Positions 1-9,613 of a stretch of DNA of 64,000 nt are shown piece by piece; the first letter of the stretch is position 1; the number at the start of each line of letters is the position of its first letter. The position numbers were made by a program, and so were the translations under genes. The notes beneath the pieces are model-generated. The model was not told the DNA's origin. It did no database searches and worked only from the letters and a program-made list of their open reading frames with translations. The stretch is taken from contig JAPWGK010000003.1 in assembly GCA_029641185.1 (NCBI GenBank), positions 1 through 64,000 on the forward strand, read 5' to 3'. The stretch is from Pseudofabraea citricarpa. Taxonomy: Eukaryota; Ascomycota; Leotiomycetes; Helotiales; Dermateaceae.

Positions 1-37
1 CCTAACCCTAACCCTAACCCTAACCCTAACCCTAACC

Positions 38-78
<41 letters not shown>

Positions 79-114
79 CCCTAACCCTAACCCTAACCCT
101 AACCCTAACCCTAA
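1..114. repeat. Telomere, CCCTAA array
   Basis: About nineteen tandem CCCTAA units (TTAGGG on the other strand), with one CCCTAAA variant near 54-60. This is the usual telomeric repeat of filamentous fungi, and the C-rich strand running inward shows that position 1 is the chromosome end. Unique sequence starts at 115 with no intervening subtelomeric spacer. Confidence 0.98.
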
Positions 115-709
115 ATGAGATGTTTCTCGTATTCGGGATCCATCTTCTTGCTAATCGCAACCTCGTATAGATTATCCTTGAGGAAAAGGACCTCAGCCTC
201 CAGCTCTTTGATCTTCTTGTCCTTCTCGATAATCGAGGTTCGGAGGGAAGGGTCTTCGGACAGGGTTTTGATACCCAATTGACTGCGAAGCTGAAACAAT
301 TAGCCGGTATTTATACACAGAGCACAAAATCCTTACATTGTCCTTGACCGTCTTGAGCTTGTCGGCGAAGTTATCATCTTTCTGGCTGGGAGATGGTGGT
401 GTGCGCTTCTTCATCTTCTCCTCCATTATCTCGCAATCGGCCATGGTTTCTTTGACTTCTGCCATGATCCGGGCAGTCTCCTCTCTCGCTTCGCTTGTAT
501 TCTGTCTTGATTAGCTTATTGTTGCTCGTCGCGTAATTCAATCTCACCAAGCCGCGGCGCTCCCTCCCAAATTGGGCGATCCTTGTCGTGTAGTCATCTA
601 TATTGTAGATTGGGCGGTAAAGATCGGTTGTAAGCCGTTGGGATTTGTTCTGTAGTGCCACCAGCTTTGCATCGTATTCCATAGAGAAGTTTTTCTTGTG
701 TTGAGACAT
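111..709 (-). pseudogene. Coiled-coil protein gene cut by the telomere
   Basis: The gene reads from ATG 709 towards the chromosome end. The first frame (709 to about 480) starts MSQHKKNFSMEYDAK. It then shifts by one base within a GAGAGAGG run (about 478-488) into the frame carrying ETARIMAEVKETMADCE. An intron (about 46 bp, GTAAGG to TTTCAG, near 290-336) joins this to LRSQLGIKTLSEDPS and a Lys/Glu-rich coiled coil. The stop codon TAG is 111-113, inside the first telomeric repeat, so the original 3' end has been lost to telomere formation. No known domain is recognised. The frameshift could be real, a sequencing error, or avoided if translation starts at the downstream Met near 465. A diverged partial copy lies at 9388-9537. 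Confidence 0.7.
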
Positions 710-710
710 G

Positions 711-746
711 GTGACGGTGACGGTGACGGTAACGGTGGCAGTGACG
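711..746. repeat. GTGACG hexamer tandem repeat
   Basis: Six 6-bp units (GTGACG x3, GTAACG, GTGGCA, GTGACG) lie directly against the start codon of the telomere-adjacent gene, in its presumed 5' untranslated region. Confidence 0.9.
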
Positions 747-943
747 GTTGTTGCGCGGAGAAGACAAAATCACAAGTCAGTTGCGTGTTATATGCTGATT
801 TAAATCACGCTAGTTTTGGGTGCGCTCTATCTATTTACTTTGAAATCCTGCGCGTTATAATTTTCTCTCTTCGCGCCCCCGTCACAATAGCTAATATATC
901 TCTTAAAGAGACCCTCGATTAACTCCTCGCCCGAGTCTAATAA

Positions 944-1264
944 GCTACTATCGACACTGAAGCGCAAGAAATCCTGGTCGCGCTCCCAGAAATTATTAAC
1001 GCTACCGAAGCAGCAACACGAACCGCCGAGGCGGCTACACAGAAGGCCGAAAATATACTAGGGAGAGAGGGGGAGTTAGCAGTAGCGGAGAGAGACCTGG
1101 TAATAAGAGTGAAGATAATAGAAGAGAAAAAGAGGGATCTTGTGGTACGGGAGGAGGAGTTAGCACGATTAAAGAGGAGGGAAGAAGAGTTAGATACCAG
1201 AGAGAGGGAATTAGACGCGAGGGAGACTCTGGTTATAGACAAAGGCAAAGGCATAGAGACATAA
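944..1264 (+). pseudogene. Coiled-coil coding remnant without a start codon
   Basis: The plus strand stays open for about 106 codons between TAA 941-943 and TAA 1262-1264. The encoded peptide is a strong heptad-like coiled coil rich in Glu, Arg and Leu (for example RDLVVREEELARLKRREEEL). There is no ATG in this frame. GC content is higher than in the AT-rich flanks, which suggests a surviving exon of a decayed gene. No family is recognised. Confidence 0.45.
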
Positions 1265-2549
1265 CCTGCTACGCTATTACGACGGCACTACTCCTAATCG
1301 CCCGAGTATTCATTAAAGTCTCCGCGAACCGACGTAATCACAAGCCCTTTAGCTTACTATACCGTTCCGGTTATAGCTACCACGCTAGTAGTACTATACC
1401 TTGCTACTCTCGATACTTTGCTAATAGTAGTAGCACAGGAAATCAACGGCATAATATCCTTGGTATTATAGTATAATACTACTTATATTATATACTCGCC
1501 GGAAGGCACCACTGCTGAAAGTATACCCTTTATCACGATATTATCGGTTTGGGATAGGAATAACAAGCTAAGCTCGACAGAGTAGAGGAACGGTAGCAAA
1601 CTATACTATATGAATTACAAACACAGCAAATTCAGCACAGCCAACTATGAATCTACTAACAATAGCAAGTTAAAGCCTTGCGACAAATATATTAATACTA
1701 ACAAATCATATACTTTCGGTCTCGGAGATAGGTACTTATTCGTGTGGGGCGAGGGGTCCTACAACAACAAACTTAGATACGGGATCTTTTAGTCTCGCCG
1801 ATAGAGTTCGGCCTCTATCTTAGATAATACTTTCGTTACGATTAAGGTAGTAATATTAGTTATCGTGGTTCGATCCTACCGCCTTTACACGGGCCCTAGC
1901 TGAAGGTAGCCACTTAAACAAAAGTCTACCTCTACGTGGTACTCTACGTGGTATTTGGGACAAGTACCAGTTTTGGGAAACTAACGGACTTAGCTTAGTA
2001 GTATTATCGAATTATCGAGGTTATTTCTTTGTTCCTATTCGTTTATCTTACAGGTAGTTTACTAGCGATAAACTAGAAGCGACGGCCGCAAGCGACGACT
2101 TATCTAGAATTATCGTTAAACACAATTTGTTAGTTGCAGGAATTATAAATATTAGTTCTTTTAGGTTAGAATAAACTTTGATTTAAAATAATAGGTTAAC
2201 TTCAAATAGATATCACAGTTAATAATATATCTATAGGATTCTGTCGTGATAAATAGCTATACGATCTAAGGCAAGCTCAAATATTTGTAGTAGACTAGGT
2301 CTAGATTATTATTCTCCGTAAGATAGAAGCTCCGCCTTTATGCTATTCCTTATTATACTTATTCTTAAAGATGCAACGTTAATTCACAAGTGATTATCAC
2401 AAGAAACGGTAATCTAATACTAAGTATAAGACCTGGAAAAAAAAGGAATTGGGAATAACTATAGTCACAAGCAAAGGGTTCAAAAAAGCTACGATGAAAA
2501 GAGCGACATATGCGTGACATATGAGCTTGTCTGAGAGATTACTTTCTAT
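1265..2549. other. AT-rich degraded subtelomeric sequence
   Basis: This stretch has many TA-rich words, stops in all frames and no ORF with convincing composition. A short plus-strand ORF at 1610-1792 looks accidental. The composition fits old repeat sequence altered by RIP. No gene is seen. Confidence 0.6.
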
Positions 2550-4238
2550 TTACTTCCTGTGCTTCTTGTCGTACTCAAGGTATAAATCTTCTATCTGATT
2601 CACTATGCTCAACGTCTCTTCTGCGGCTGTTAAGTCTTGCTGGACTGCAGTCAGCTGGTTTAACGCTTCTATACTATTTCTCAGTCTATCTTGCTGCTCT
2701 CTTCTTCGGACACCAGACAATGTATTGTGTCTCTCATTCACTGTTTTCAGGTAGCTTCTAGCTTCCTCCAGCTCTTTCCGAGCCTTTAAAGTTTCCTCCC
2801 TGTCTCGAAAATGAATCAAAAGATCCAACTTCTGACTTGAATCTTGAATATTAGCCTTGAAGTTTTCGTAATCAACAAGTGAATAATGGGTGTTGGACTG
2901 TTCTATTGTCAAGTGCCTGTCATGTTCGACAGACTTTCCAGGAACGTAGGGATTTACACCTCCCAGCCACGTGTAAGATTGCAGGGCTGTGGAGAAAAAC
3001 TCTTCCAGAAGTTGACCATCTCCCTCATCAAGACAAGTCACAAATGGCTGATAAATCCACCTATATCTCCCCCCATATTCCGCCAAAGAAACACATTCCA
3101 GGAAAGTTAAAGCAGCTGAGGTGCCACTGTGATTGCCATGTGCTTTCTCTATATCTTGTGTCTTGCCAGTGAATCCAACCTCGGTAAGTGGAAGTGGGTG
3201 TGGGAGATCTTGGGCATCTTCTGATATCGTTGCAATCTCTGACTCCATAATTTGAAACAAGGTTTTCTCCCAGTTTTCGGCTCGGTCCTTGTTAAACGAG
3301 CCATCTTTCTTGGTGATATGACGGTTCTTTCCAGCTCGCCAATCTGATTCCTTCCAGCCCATGTGCTTCAATCCATACTTTGGGAAATCGACTCTCTTCA
3401 CGAACTCCCTCCATTCCTGGTATCTCTCGTGGCTGGATGGAAGTCGTTTGCAGTAGAATCGCATGCGTTCGAGAAGGTGTGACAGGACTTTCGAAGAAGG
3501 ATTTCCATACATGAAACAGGGATTCACGTCCAAGAACCAATTTGCGTAGACGATGTTTTGGGTCTCTTCAGCTTTAAGCAAGCCCCAGCAATCCATTTTT
3601 CCATGCTTTGGCTTTTTGGGGAATTGCTTCTGGAAGTCTAGAATAGACTGGTACGGAGGGTTCGAATTTTCGAAGTATGCCGGAAACTTCCAATTAGCGA
3701 TAATATCTCCGCCAGATTGAAAAAGACATCGAAATCTCACCTTCCCTTGAAACACTCTAGAGTTGGTGACTCTGACAAGCTGCCAATCTTGACGTCCAAG
3801 ATAGCCTGTCTCATCATGCTCGGAGTATCCATCCGAGTATTCGGGCTCTGCTTCTAGGTCGCTATCAATATTTTCCTTGTCGGACTCTGACTCATTGGTG
3901 GATGAGCTCGAGAAACTTGTGGGTTGTGTGGATGGCTGCAAGTTCTGGGAGTACTGAAATTCCTGGTTGGCAGCTTCAAGTTGCTTAGCAGAGAATTTTT
4001 CAACGGGTGGACGAAGGCTATGACGAAGATGCGATCCATTAAGAATATACTCAATTTCTCCATGTGTGATATTGAGAAGACATTTAATCAATTCTCGAAT
4101 TGAACCTTCGGGGTTGCGAGCGATCTTGGTGTCGCTAAGTTTGGGGTCTTTGAGGATGTCATCTACAACCGTGTAAACAAGAATGGGCACTCCGCCATGG
4201 TCAAAGGCTTTAAGGTAGCGGTCGGTGTTTTCCTTCAT
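2550..4238 (-). CDS. Uncharacterised fungal protein with C-terminal coiled coil (562 aa)
   Basis: This is one long intact exon. The open frame extends upstream to a GTG at 4292, but the first ATG is 4236-4238 (ACCATGAAG, a good initiation context), giving MKENTDRYLKAFDHGGVP. The middle holds a Ser/Glu/Asp-rich, probably disordered stretch (about residues 105-145), then a compact region rich in Trp and aromatics (about 150-320). The last 100 residues form a charged coiled coil (RKELEEARSYLKTVNERHN and onward). No catalytic motif or known domain is recognised. Its normal codon composition contrasts with the degraded DNA on both sides, which suggests it is still under selection. Confidence 0.75.
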   Translation of the reverse strand: MKENTDRYLKAFDHGGVPILVYTVVDDILKDPKLSDTKIARNPEGSIRELIKCLLNITHGEIEYILNGSHLRHSLRPPVEKFSAKQLEAANQEFQYSQNLQPSTQPTSFSSSSTNESESDKENIDSDLEAEPEYSDGYSEHDETGYLGRQDWQLVRVTNSRVFQGKVRFRCLFQSGGDIIANWKFPAYFENSNPPYQSILDFQKQFPKKPKHGKMDCWGLLKAEETQNIVYANWFLDVNPCFMYGNPSSKVLSHLLERMRFYCKRLPSSHERYQEWREFVKRVDFPKYGLKHMGWKESDWRAGKNRHITKKDGSFNKDRAENWEKTLFQIMESEIATISEDAQDLPHPLPLTEVGFTGKTQDIEKAHGNHSGTSAALTFLECVSLAEYGGRYRWIYQPFVTCLDEGDGQLLEEFFSTALQSYTWLGGVNPYVPGKSVEHDRHLTIEQSNTHYSLVDYENFKANIQDSSQKLDLLIHFRDREETLKARKELEEARSYLKTVNERHNTLSGVRRREQQDRLRNSIEALNQLTAVQQDLTAAEETLSIVNQIEDLYLEYDKKHRK

Positions 4239-4364
4239 GGTGAAAATAAATGTGTCAATATCCGGGGAAAGAAAAACGTGTAAGGAATGCACAAGGAGGG
4301 AAGTAATTCAAGTAAGAGCTGAGAATTTATACTTGAGCTGGTTCTGGTTCTGGTTCTATTAATG

Positions 4365-4484
4365 CTGGACAATAGGAAGCTGGACAACAGAAAATTAGAT
4401 AACAGCAAGTTGGACAATAGCAACTTGGACAATAGCAACCTGGACAATGGCAACTTAGACAATGGCAACTTGGACAATGGCAAG
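4365..4484. repeat. 15-bp minisatellite, eight units
   Basis: Eight 15-bp units with consensus close to TTGGACAATAGCAAC lie upstream of the 562-aa gene. A short TTCTGG repeat precedes them at 4338-4356. Because the period is a multiple of three, the plus strand stays open and would read (L-D-N-x-x)n from 4362. That is probably a by-product of the repeat and not a gene. Confidence 0.92.
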
Positions 4485-4915
4485 TCGCACTGTAATCCCA
4501 CCATCTTGCTCCCGTCACTCATCGCTCGTATCTCGAGAACGTACCTGTTTTGCTTTGTGCTGAAATTTTAAAGTCTGAACAAGGAAACTGGTTTAGGCGA
4601 AACAGGTTGTTGGCCACGTTAGGTAATGAATTTTTGTCTCGGAATACTCTACTTGACCTTCCTAATAATGGATTTTGATCTTACCGTATCCAATTTCGAC
4701 TTGATTTAACCAGCTCGTATAGTCGCCAATGAGTTCGCTTATTATTCGATGTAGCCTTCGTACTAACATGTAATTTGAGTTAAGCGATATGTTGCACTGG
4801 AGATTATAGCTATCTTGACTGCGACTTCCCAGTCGCTCTTCGACCAACATTTACTACGGACTAACTTGTACATCCCTCTTTTTTAACCCTTTTATTCTAA
4901 CTCATCTTGTGGACT
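4485..4915. other. Intergenic, no gene seen
   Basis: Moderately AT-rich sequence lies between the minisatellite and the kinase-like pseudogene. A minus ORF at 4662-4850 has no recognisable features. Confidence 0.5.
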
Positions 4916-6423
4916 TCAACCTCCCAAAATTCCGCAAGATGTTACAAGCGGACGTTTATTCGGATCCTTCTCCATACATTTCTCGATCATTCTAATCCAA
5001 TGAAGAGGTATGTTATTACCCCAAATGATCCGGACATCGTCAGGGTGCTTAACATCATCAAAGTCATCGGCGGTCTGGCTTAATAGCATCCACATAGTCC
5101 TTCCCAGTGCAAAAACCTCCGCCAGCTCCAGAGCTCTAGGGCAACTTGCTTGCCATTCCGGAAAGACATTCCAGATATTAAAGCTCTCTTGCCCACTACC
5201 TTACGGCATATTTCGGCGTTCACCAGTATATTTGGTATAGATCAGCTTCCCATTCGTATCCTGCTCGTTCACATCCCAGGTCCCATCCGCCTCTGGAGCG
5301 AGCGTGGTTGCTGGTGCGCCTCTTTGCTCCCAGTCTATAAGGATCAGGTTCTCTTCGTCGTCCACAATAAAATTTCCAGGTTTGATGTCCATATGGAAGG
5401 TATGCATGACTCTGTGCGTGTGGGCGATTGCTAGAGACAATTGGTGGCACCATTTGGCTTTCTGCTGTTGAGAAATCTGCGTTCCGGTTGAGTTTGCTGC
5501 TGCGATCACGGTGCTGAGGTCACCTCTAGCAAAGAAGGTTGATAAGTGACCTACAAGCACCAAGTCATCAGAGCTGCGAACGGAGACCAGGATCTTGGGG
5601 GGTGATTGGATATTGGGATGTGGTGGAATATCCGCAATCAACTTGCTCGACCGCCGCCAGGTCTCCACCATAGCACGAGCAAATTCATCATCGTCATCGT
5701 GAAGCTGCAGGTAGGTCTGGAAGTCGATGCCTTTAAAGACAAATATTGACGGTTCCCCTGAGCCCGAGCCCGCTTGGAATTGCACTCGCTTACAGCAGCC
5801 TCTGCCACCCATGGCCTCGAGCAGAATAACCTCTGAGATATCGACGATGCGAGGAGAGGGATATTGGACCAGGTCGCTCGGCTGGATATTGCGAAGAAGA
5901 TCAAGGTATTGAGTAAAGAGAGGTTCCCGATAAGCTAGCCAGATGATTTCTCCAGTTTCGTTAGAGGTAAGATCAATCACAGCACCAGGTTCAAGAATTG
6001 CCGGTTCGATGATACAACTGGGCCATATTGTAGCTATAGCAGACCAGATAGCGCCCCGATCTTGAAAGGTGAATGCCTCATTTGATACCTCGACGTCGTG
6101 ATAGCAGCTGACGATCCGGCTTAGCAGTGATTGTGGTAGTTATTCATGTAGAAACGGAAGATGACTGCCCTTCCTTGTCCGAGGGCTTGAGCATAGACGG
6201 TGGTTTCGTCTTCGTCGCCCCAAATGCTATCAGGGCTAACCCCGAGCGCTAGAAGAGGCTGTCCTTCACCCATGGTAGGTAAACTTAGTAGAGTTTTGGA
6301 AGACAAATTAAGTAGATCCAGGGGGGGATGTGAAGTCGAGTTAGTTGAGTAGAATAGTCGACCAGATTGACCGCTCTTAGTACCGAGATTCGTGTTACTA
6401 CCGCTAAACGAAATATCACCCAT
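4916..6423 (-). pseudogene. Protein-kinase-like gene, broken by a frameshift and a stop
   Basis: A kinase-like fold can be followed across three pieces. The piece from 6423 holds SPDSIWGDEDETTVYAQALG and ends RAVIFRFYMNNYHN. A one-base frame change near 6121-6135 leads into SRIVSCYHDVEVSNEAFTFQ and the body of the domain. That body includes HMDIKPGNF (the HxD catalytic loop) and LILIDWEQ where DFG would be expected. An in-frame TAA at 5201-5203 interrupts translation. The same frame then stays open for 95 more codons, reading GSGQESFNIWNVFPEW and the C-lobe (CMEKDPNKRP) to TGA 4916-4918. No GT-AG intron removes either lesion. I infer a recently inactivated fungal kinase-like gene. Sequencing error at both sites is possible but less likely. 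Confidence 0.8.
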
Positions 6424-7271
6424 GTACAGAAAGCCCTTAATCTGGCAGAGGATCCAAGCCTGCCAAGTTAGCTCCGCAACTTATACGGCTGCTTTGGTTA
6501 GTATACTCGTACTAGTATAACTCCTTATTCTACCGTCTAGAAGCGTATCCTTTACTACTATAATATATATTCTTTTATGGTCCTCTATAAGGAGCTCGTT
6601 CGCTACGGCGAAGAGGAGAAGAAGAACCCCAGATATAAACGCCTTCGTAAGATCTTTAAAAAGCAAATTATACTAAGACTAGGCGTCGGCCGTAGCTACG
6701 CTTCCGCTATTATCGAATACCTTACTAAGCAAATTAGGATAAAGCTACGAAGCCTTCGCGAGACGGTCTATAGACTTGAGCTATTGATAATACTTACTAA
6801 TACCTTTAGTAGAGGTATTATTATCCTGCTCTATGCCGGCTAGGTCCACAAGTAAGTCCCTAGCCCTAGTGCTACCCCCAAGCTCTAATATCTTCTAGAG
6901 TATATATCTTCGGTAACTAAAAGTTCGCAGCCGTTATTAGCACCGTCTAGGATATACTACCAGGTGTCGACCACTTATACACCCTGTTAGAGACCAATAT
7001 CCTCGACTACCTTACACGAGGCGATCCCTATTATATCTCCTACGGTCTTATAACGGGCCTTGTTACCAGATACCATCGCTAGAGTATCGATGAATTAGGC
7101 TGTTAGATGCTTATAACAAAAGGGGATAGAATCAGTTTGGATCTTACTTCGGGTAGAAATTTCGTCTCCCTTAATCTCTTTTCGCAGGAGTTGAAGAATA
7201 TCTTTACGAAACCCTAACACAATTATTTCCTAATCCCAGAACCTTGTCAAACCTTGTCAAGTGCAATCAAG
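6424..7271. other. AT-rich degraded tract
   Basis: TA-rich sequence with no convincing gene. A plus ORF at 6577-6843 is Lys/Arg/Leu/Ile-rich and could be the remains of a mutated element. A 10-bp direct repeat (aaccttgtca twice) lies just before the next gene's start. Confidence 0.5.
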
Positions 7272-7520
7272 ATGAACGAACACAAAGAAACCTCTGTTGT
7301 CGCAGCGGCAAACCCCGCTTCCTCTATGAGCGATAGCGAACCCGGCACTATCGCTGTCGCAAACCGTCAACGCGAGAAGGCCCGTCTGTCCTCTTCCACT
7401 GTGTCCACTCGTCAACGCGAGAAGGCCATCCAGATGGTAAGCACCCTGTTCCTCTCTGCCGTTGCCGTTGCGTGCTGACTTCCAAACCAGCTCAAGGAAG
7501 CCGTCCGCGGGCTATTCTAA
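7272..7520 (+). CDS. Small two-exon gene (64 aa), unknown function
   Basis: Exon 1 is 7272-7436 and exon 2 is 7491-7520. The intron 7437-7490 runs GTAAGC to CCAG, with CTGAC as a possible branch site, and keeps frame. The protein begins MNEHKETSVVAAANPASS and ends LKEAVRGLF. The segment RQREKA occurs twice, encoded by an exact 18-bp direct repeat (cgtcaacgcgagaaggcc). It is hydrophilic with no signal peptide and matches no family I know. It may instead be the 5' part of a larger decayed gene, because the surroundings are degraded. Confidence 0.45.
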
Positions 7521-7737
7521 TAAACCCTGATGTGTCTGACTTCCGGAAAGCTGGTGCGTGGGCGCTAACTACCAATTCTGCACTAGCTACAGTACTGTAT
7601 TATTCCCACTCTCTAAAGGCAAATATCATATTGTCTAAATGTATCATTTTGAAGAATATATCCCCTACAACTACCCCGCACTTATAGCTATGAAATGAGT
7701 AGCTTTGAACCTTCCAGTCAAATCACAAAAGTAGCTC

Positions 7738-8530
7738 TTAAAAGCTTCGCACCAAATCGAGAAACCATCCATCTTTGACTACGAAATGCATTGACATCAT
7801 TTGTATGTTGTCAAGTGTCGCTTGGTGTGTTTTTGTGACTGCCTTGTATTCGCACTTGGTTTTGCACTTTTTGAATACAAGTGGCGCTGGAAGATCAGTG
7901 CCTCCTGAGAAAGTAAGCATCGTGGAGTGAATAGATATAGTTGGTTTTACCTTTAGTCCCAAACTGCCAGGATGCCTCAACTGCTGCATGCTCGTCATCT
8001 AGAGCGCACATCACATCGGGTACAGTCACGTTGGCGCGACCAGATGTAAACTCCATCGTAGTAGGGCTTTGTATACTGCATCCTCCTATCTGACATAGAC
8101 CTAGAAGCTCATCCAAATGCATCTCTCGAAGTAAACTCCCGAGTTCCTGCATAAAGTCGTCGTAGTTCTGGTTTTCTGACAGTAACGTAGCCTTGCTGCT
8201 GGTAAATTCATATGGCACAATACCTCCGGGGAGAAAGCGCCAGGAGATTGGTCTGAGACTGTTAATCTCTGTCCTGTTATATGTGGTGTTCCATGGGACA
8301 GAAATATTGCCAAATTGGACCAACATATCAGTGAGTTCCATGTCAAAATGCCTATGAAGGAGAATCAGCCCAAACGCATTCTCAACGGCATGTTTGATGA
8401 AGATGCTGCCAATAGAACACGCAAGTTGATCAAGGGCACCAGAGGAGTTAACGGCCGTAGCAGTATCCATAATATCTGGGAGGCTGGCATAATGGTGGTA
8501 GAAATAGGGTAATGCCGTCAGGGTCATCAT
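7738..8530 (-). CDS. Conserved-looking hypothetical protein (248 aa)
   Basis: The exons are complement(7951-8530, 7738-7904). The 46-bp intron 7905-7950 runs GTAAAA to TCAG and joins FGTK to GGTDLPAPLVFKKC in frame. The protein begins with two methionines (MMTLTALPYFYHHYASLPD) and has a hydrophobic segment around LACSIGSIFIKHAVENAFGL. It contains HRHFD and many Cys residues near the C terminus. There is no clear signal peptide. It resembles the many lineage-restricted hypothetical proteins of fungal accessory regions, and I assign no function. Confidence 0.65.
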
Positions 8531-9387
8531 TTCTATTGGATTAAGTGGGAGCTGTTTATAGAATAAGTTTGAAGAGCTCTGCTATGGAAGCCGTCTTGAT
8601 ATAGAAGTTCACTCTAGCAAAGGCTCAGCGCAACGAACCATCGGCCAAACTCGGCTGTACTTCATAGCTTGCATGCAAAAGCTTATTAAAGACATCGATC
8701 GATCTTCATCATCGATCAATTGATTATAAGCTTGTCAAACCCCGCCAATAAGGTCGCACAACCTTAAGCCCAGCCAAAGGTGTGCGAGACACGTCACGAT
8801 TGCATGAACGAGTATCACCACATAATGTCTCCCTTGATTTATCCTCTCCTAGTAGAATACTCTGAATCTTATCATCTGACATCAAGCTTTGACTTCTGAG
8901 CTGGATGTTTGTTAGTCTCGTTCTTTGATAACTAGAATCAGGCTTTGTTTTACGATAGCAGTCACAGACATGGTATGGTAGAGGCCTTGCACTGCCCATC
9001 AATCCTGTTGTCTGTGTGAGGATCATGCTTAGTCCGCATATCTATACTCAACTTTATGTGTTCGCCAAATAGCTAAAACCACCTGTCGCTAGGTAATGCT
9101 AATGTCAGATCGTGTTTGGGATACAATAGAGTTAACCTGACTTTAATATGGATCCACGCTATTATGTCTTCGTGTTATCGTTTATGCTAAGTATATTAAG
9201 TGTACTGAAAGCTCAGTACAGAAGCCAGCCACCAAGCGCTGTCAGGCCTGCTAAACCATCAGTATATCTTTTCTCAACAAAATGAAACAGGTGAGCCTTG
9301 AAGAAATACAGAATCCCAAGTTAATTAGAATACGCTAAAGAGGGGCCTGTCTGTGGTGAGTAATAATTATAATTGGTTATATGTCAA
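8531..9387. other. Intergenic, no gene seen
   Basis: A minus ORF at 8724-9026 (100 aa) lacks recognisable features or an obvious splice context. The rest is AT-rich with stops in all frames. Confidence 0.45.
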
Positions 9388-9537
9388 TACGACAAGGATC
9401 GCTTAATTTAGGAAAGAGCGCCGTGGCATAATAAGATTCGATTACGCGACAAGTAATCATAAGCTAATTAAGACTGAATACAAGCAAGCGAGACTTCTCA
9501 GACCATGGCAGAAGTCCAAGAAGCGATGGCTGACATA
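9388..9537 (+). pseudogene. RIP-like degraded copy of the telomere-adjacent gene
   Basis: This stretch aligns on the plus strand with the coding strand of the gene at 111-709 (source about 430-590). Shared words include cgacaaggatcgc, attacgcgac, aagctaat and catggcagaagtc. Most differences are C-to-T or G-to-A in this copy: gcccaatttgggaggg became gcttaatttaggaaag. That transition bias is what RIP produces. The fragment cannot encode the original protein. It lies in the opposite orientation to its relative at the chromosome end. Confidence 0.8.
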
Positions 9538-9613
9538 GCACTCTATAAACTCTTGGGTCTTTCAATTGCTATTACATAGGACTGCTTTTATAAACGCCTT
9601 GTAGATAAAGCGA

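Noticed and set aside
1868..1890. ggttcgatcc resembling a tRNA T-arm
   Set aside because: No acceptor, D or anticodon stem could be matched around it. No tRNA gene was recognised anywhere in the window.
2879..3172. Plus-strand ORFs of 74-97 codons
   Set aside because: Antisense to the intact 562-aa gene, with no features of their own.
4362..4571. Plus-strand ORF with repeated L-D-N peptide
   Set aside because: Fully explained by the 15-bp minisatellite, which keeps any frame open.
7203..7212. Interstitial telomere-like word (aaccctaac)
   Set aside because: Only about one and a half units; expected by chance.
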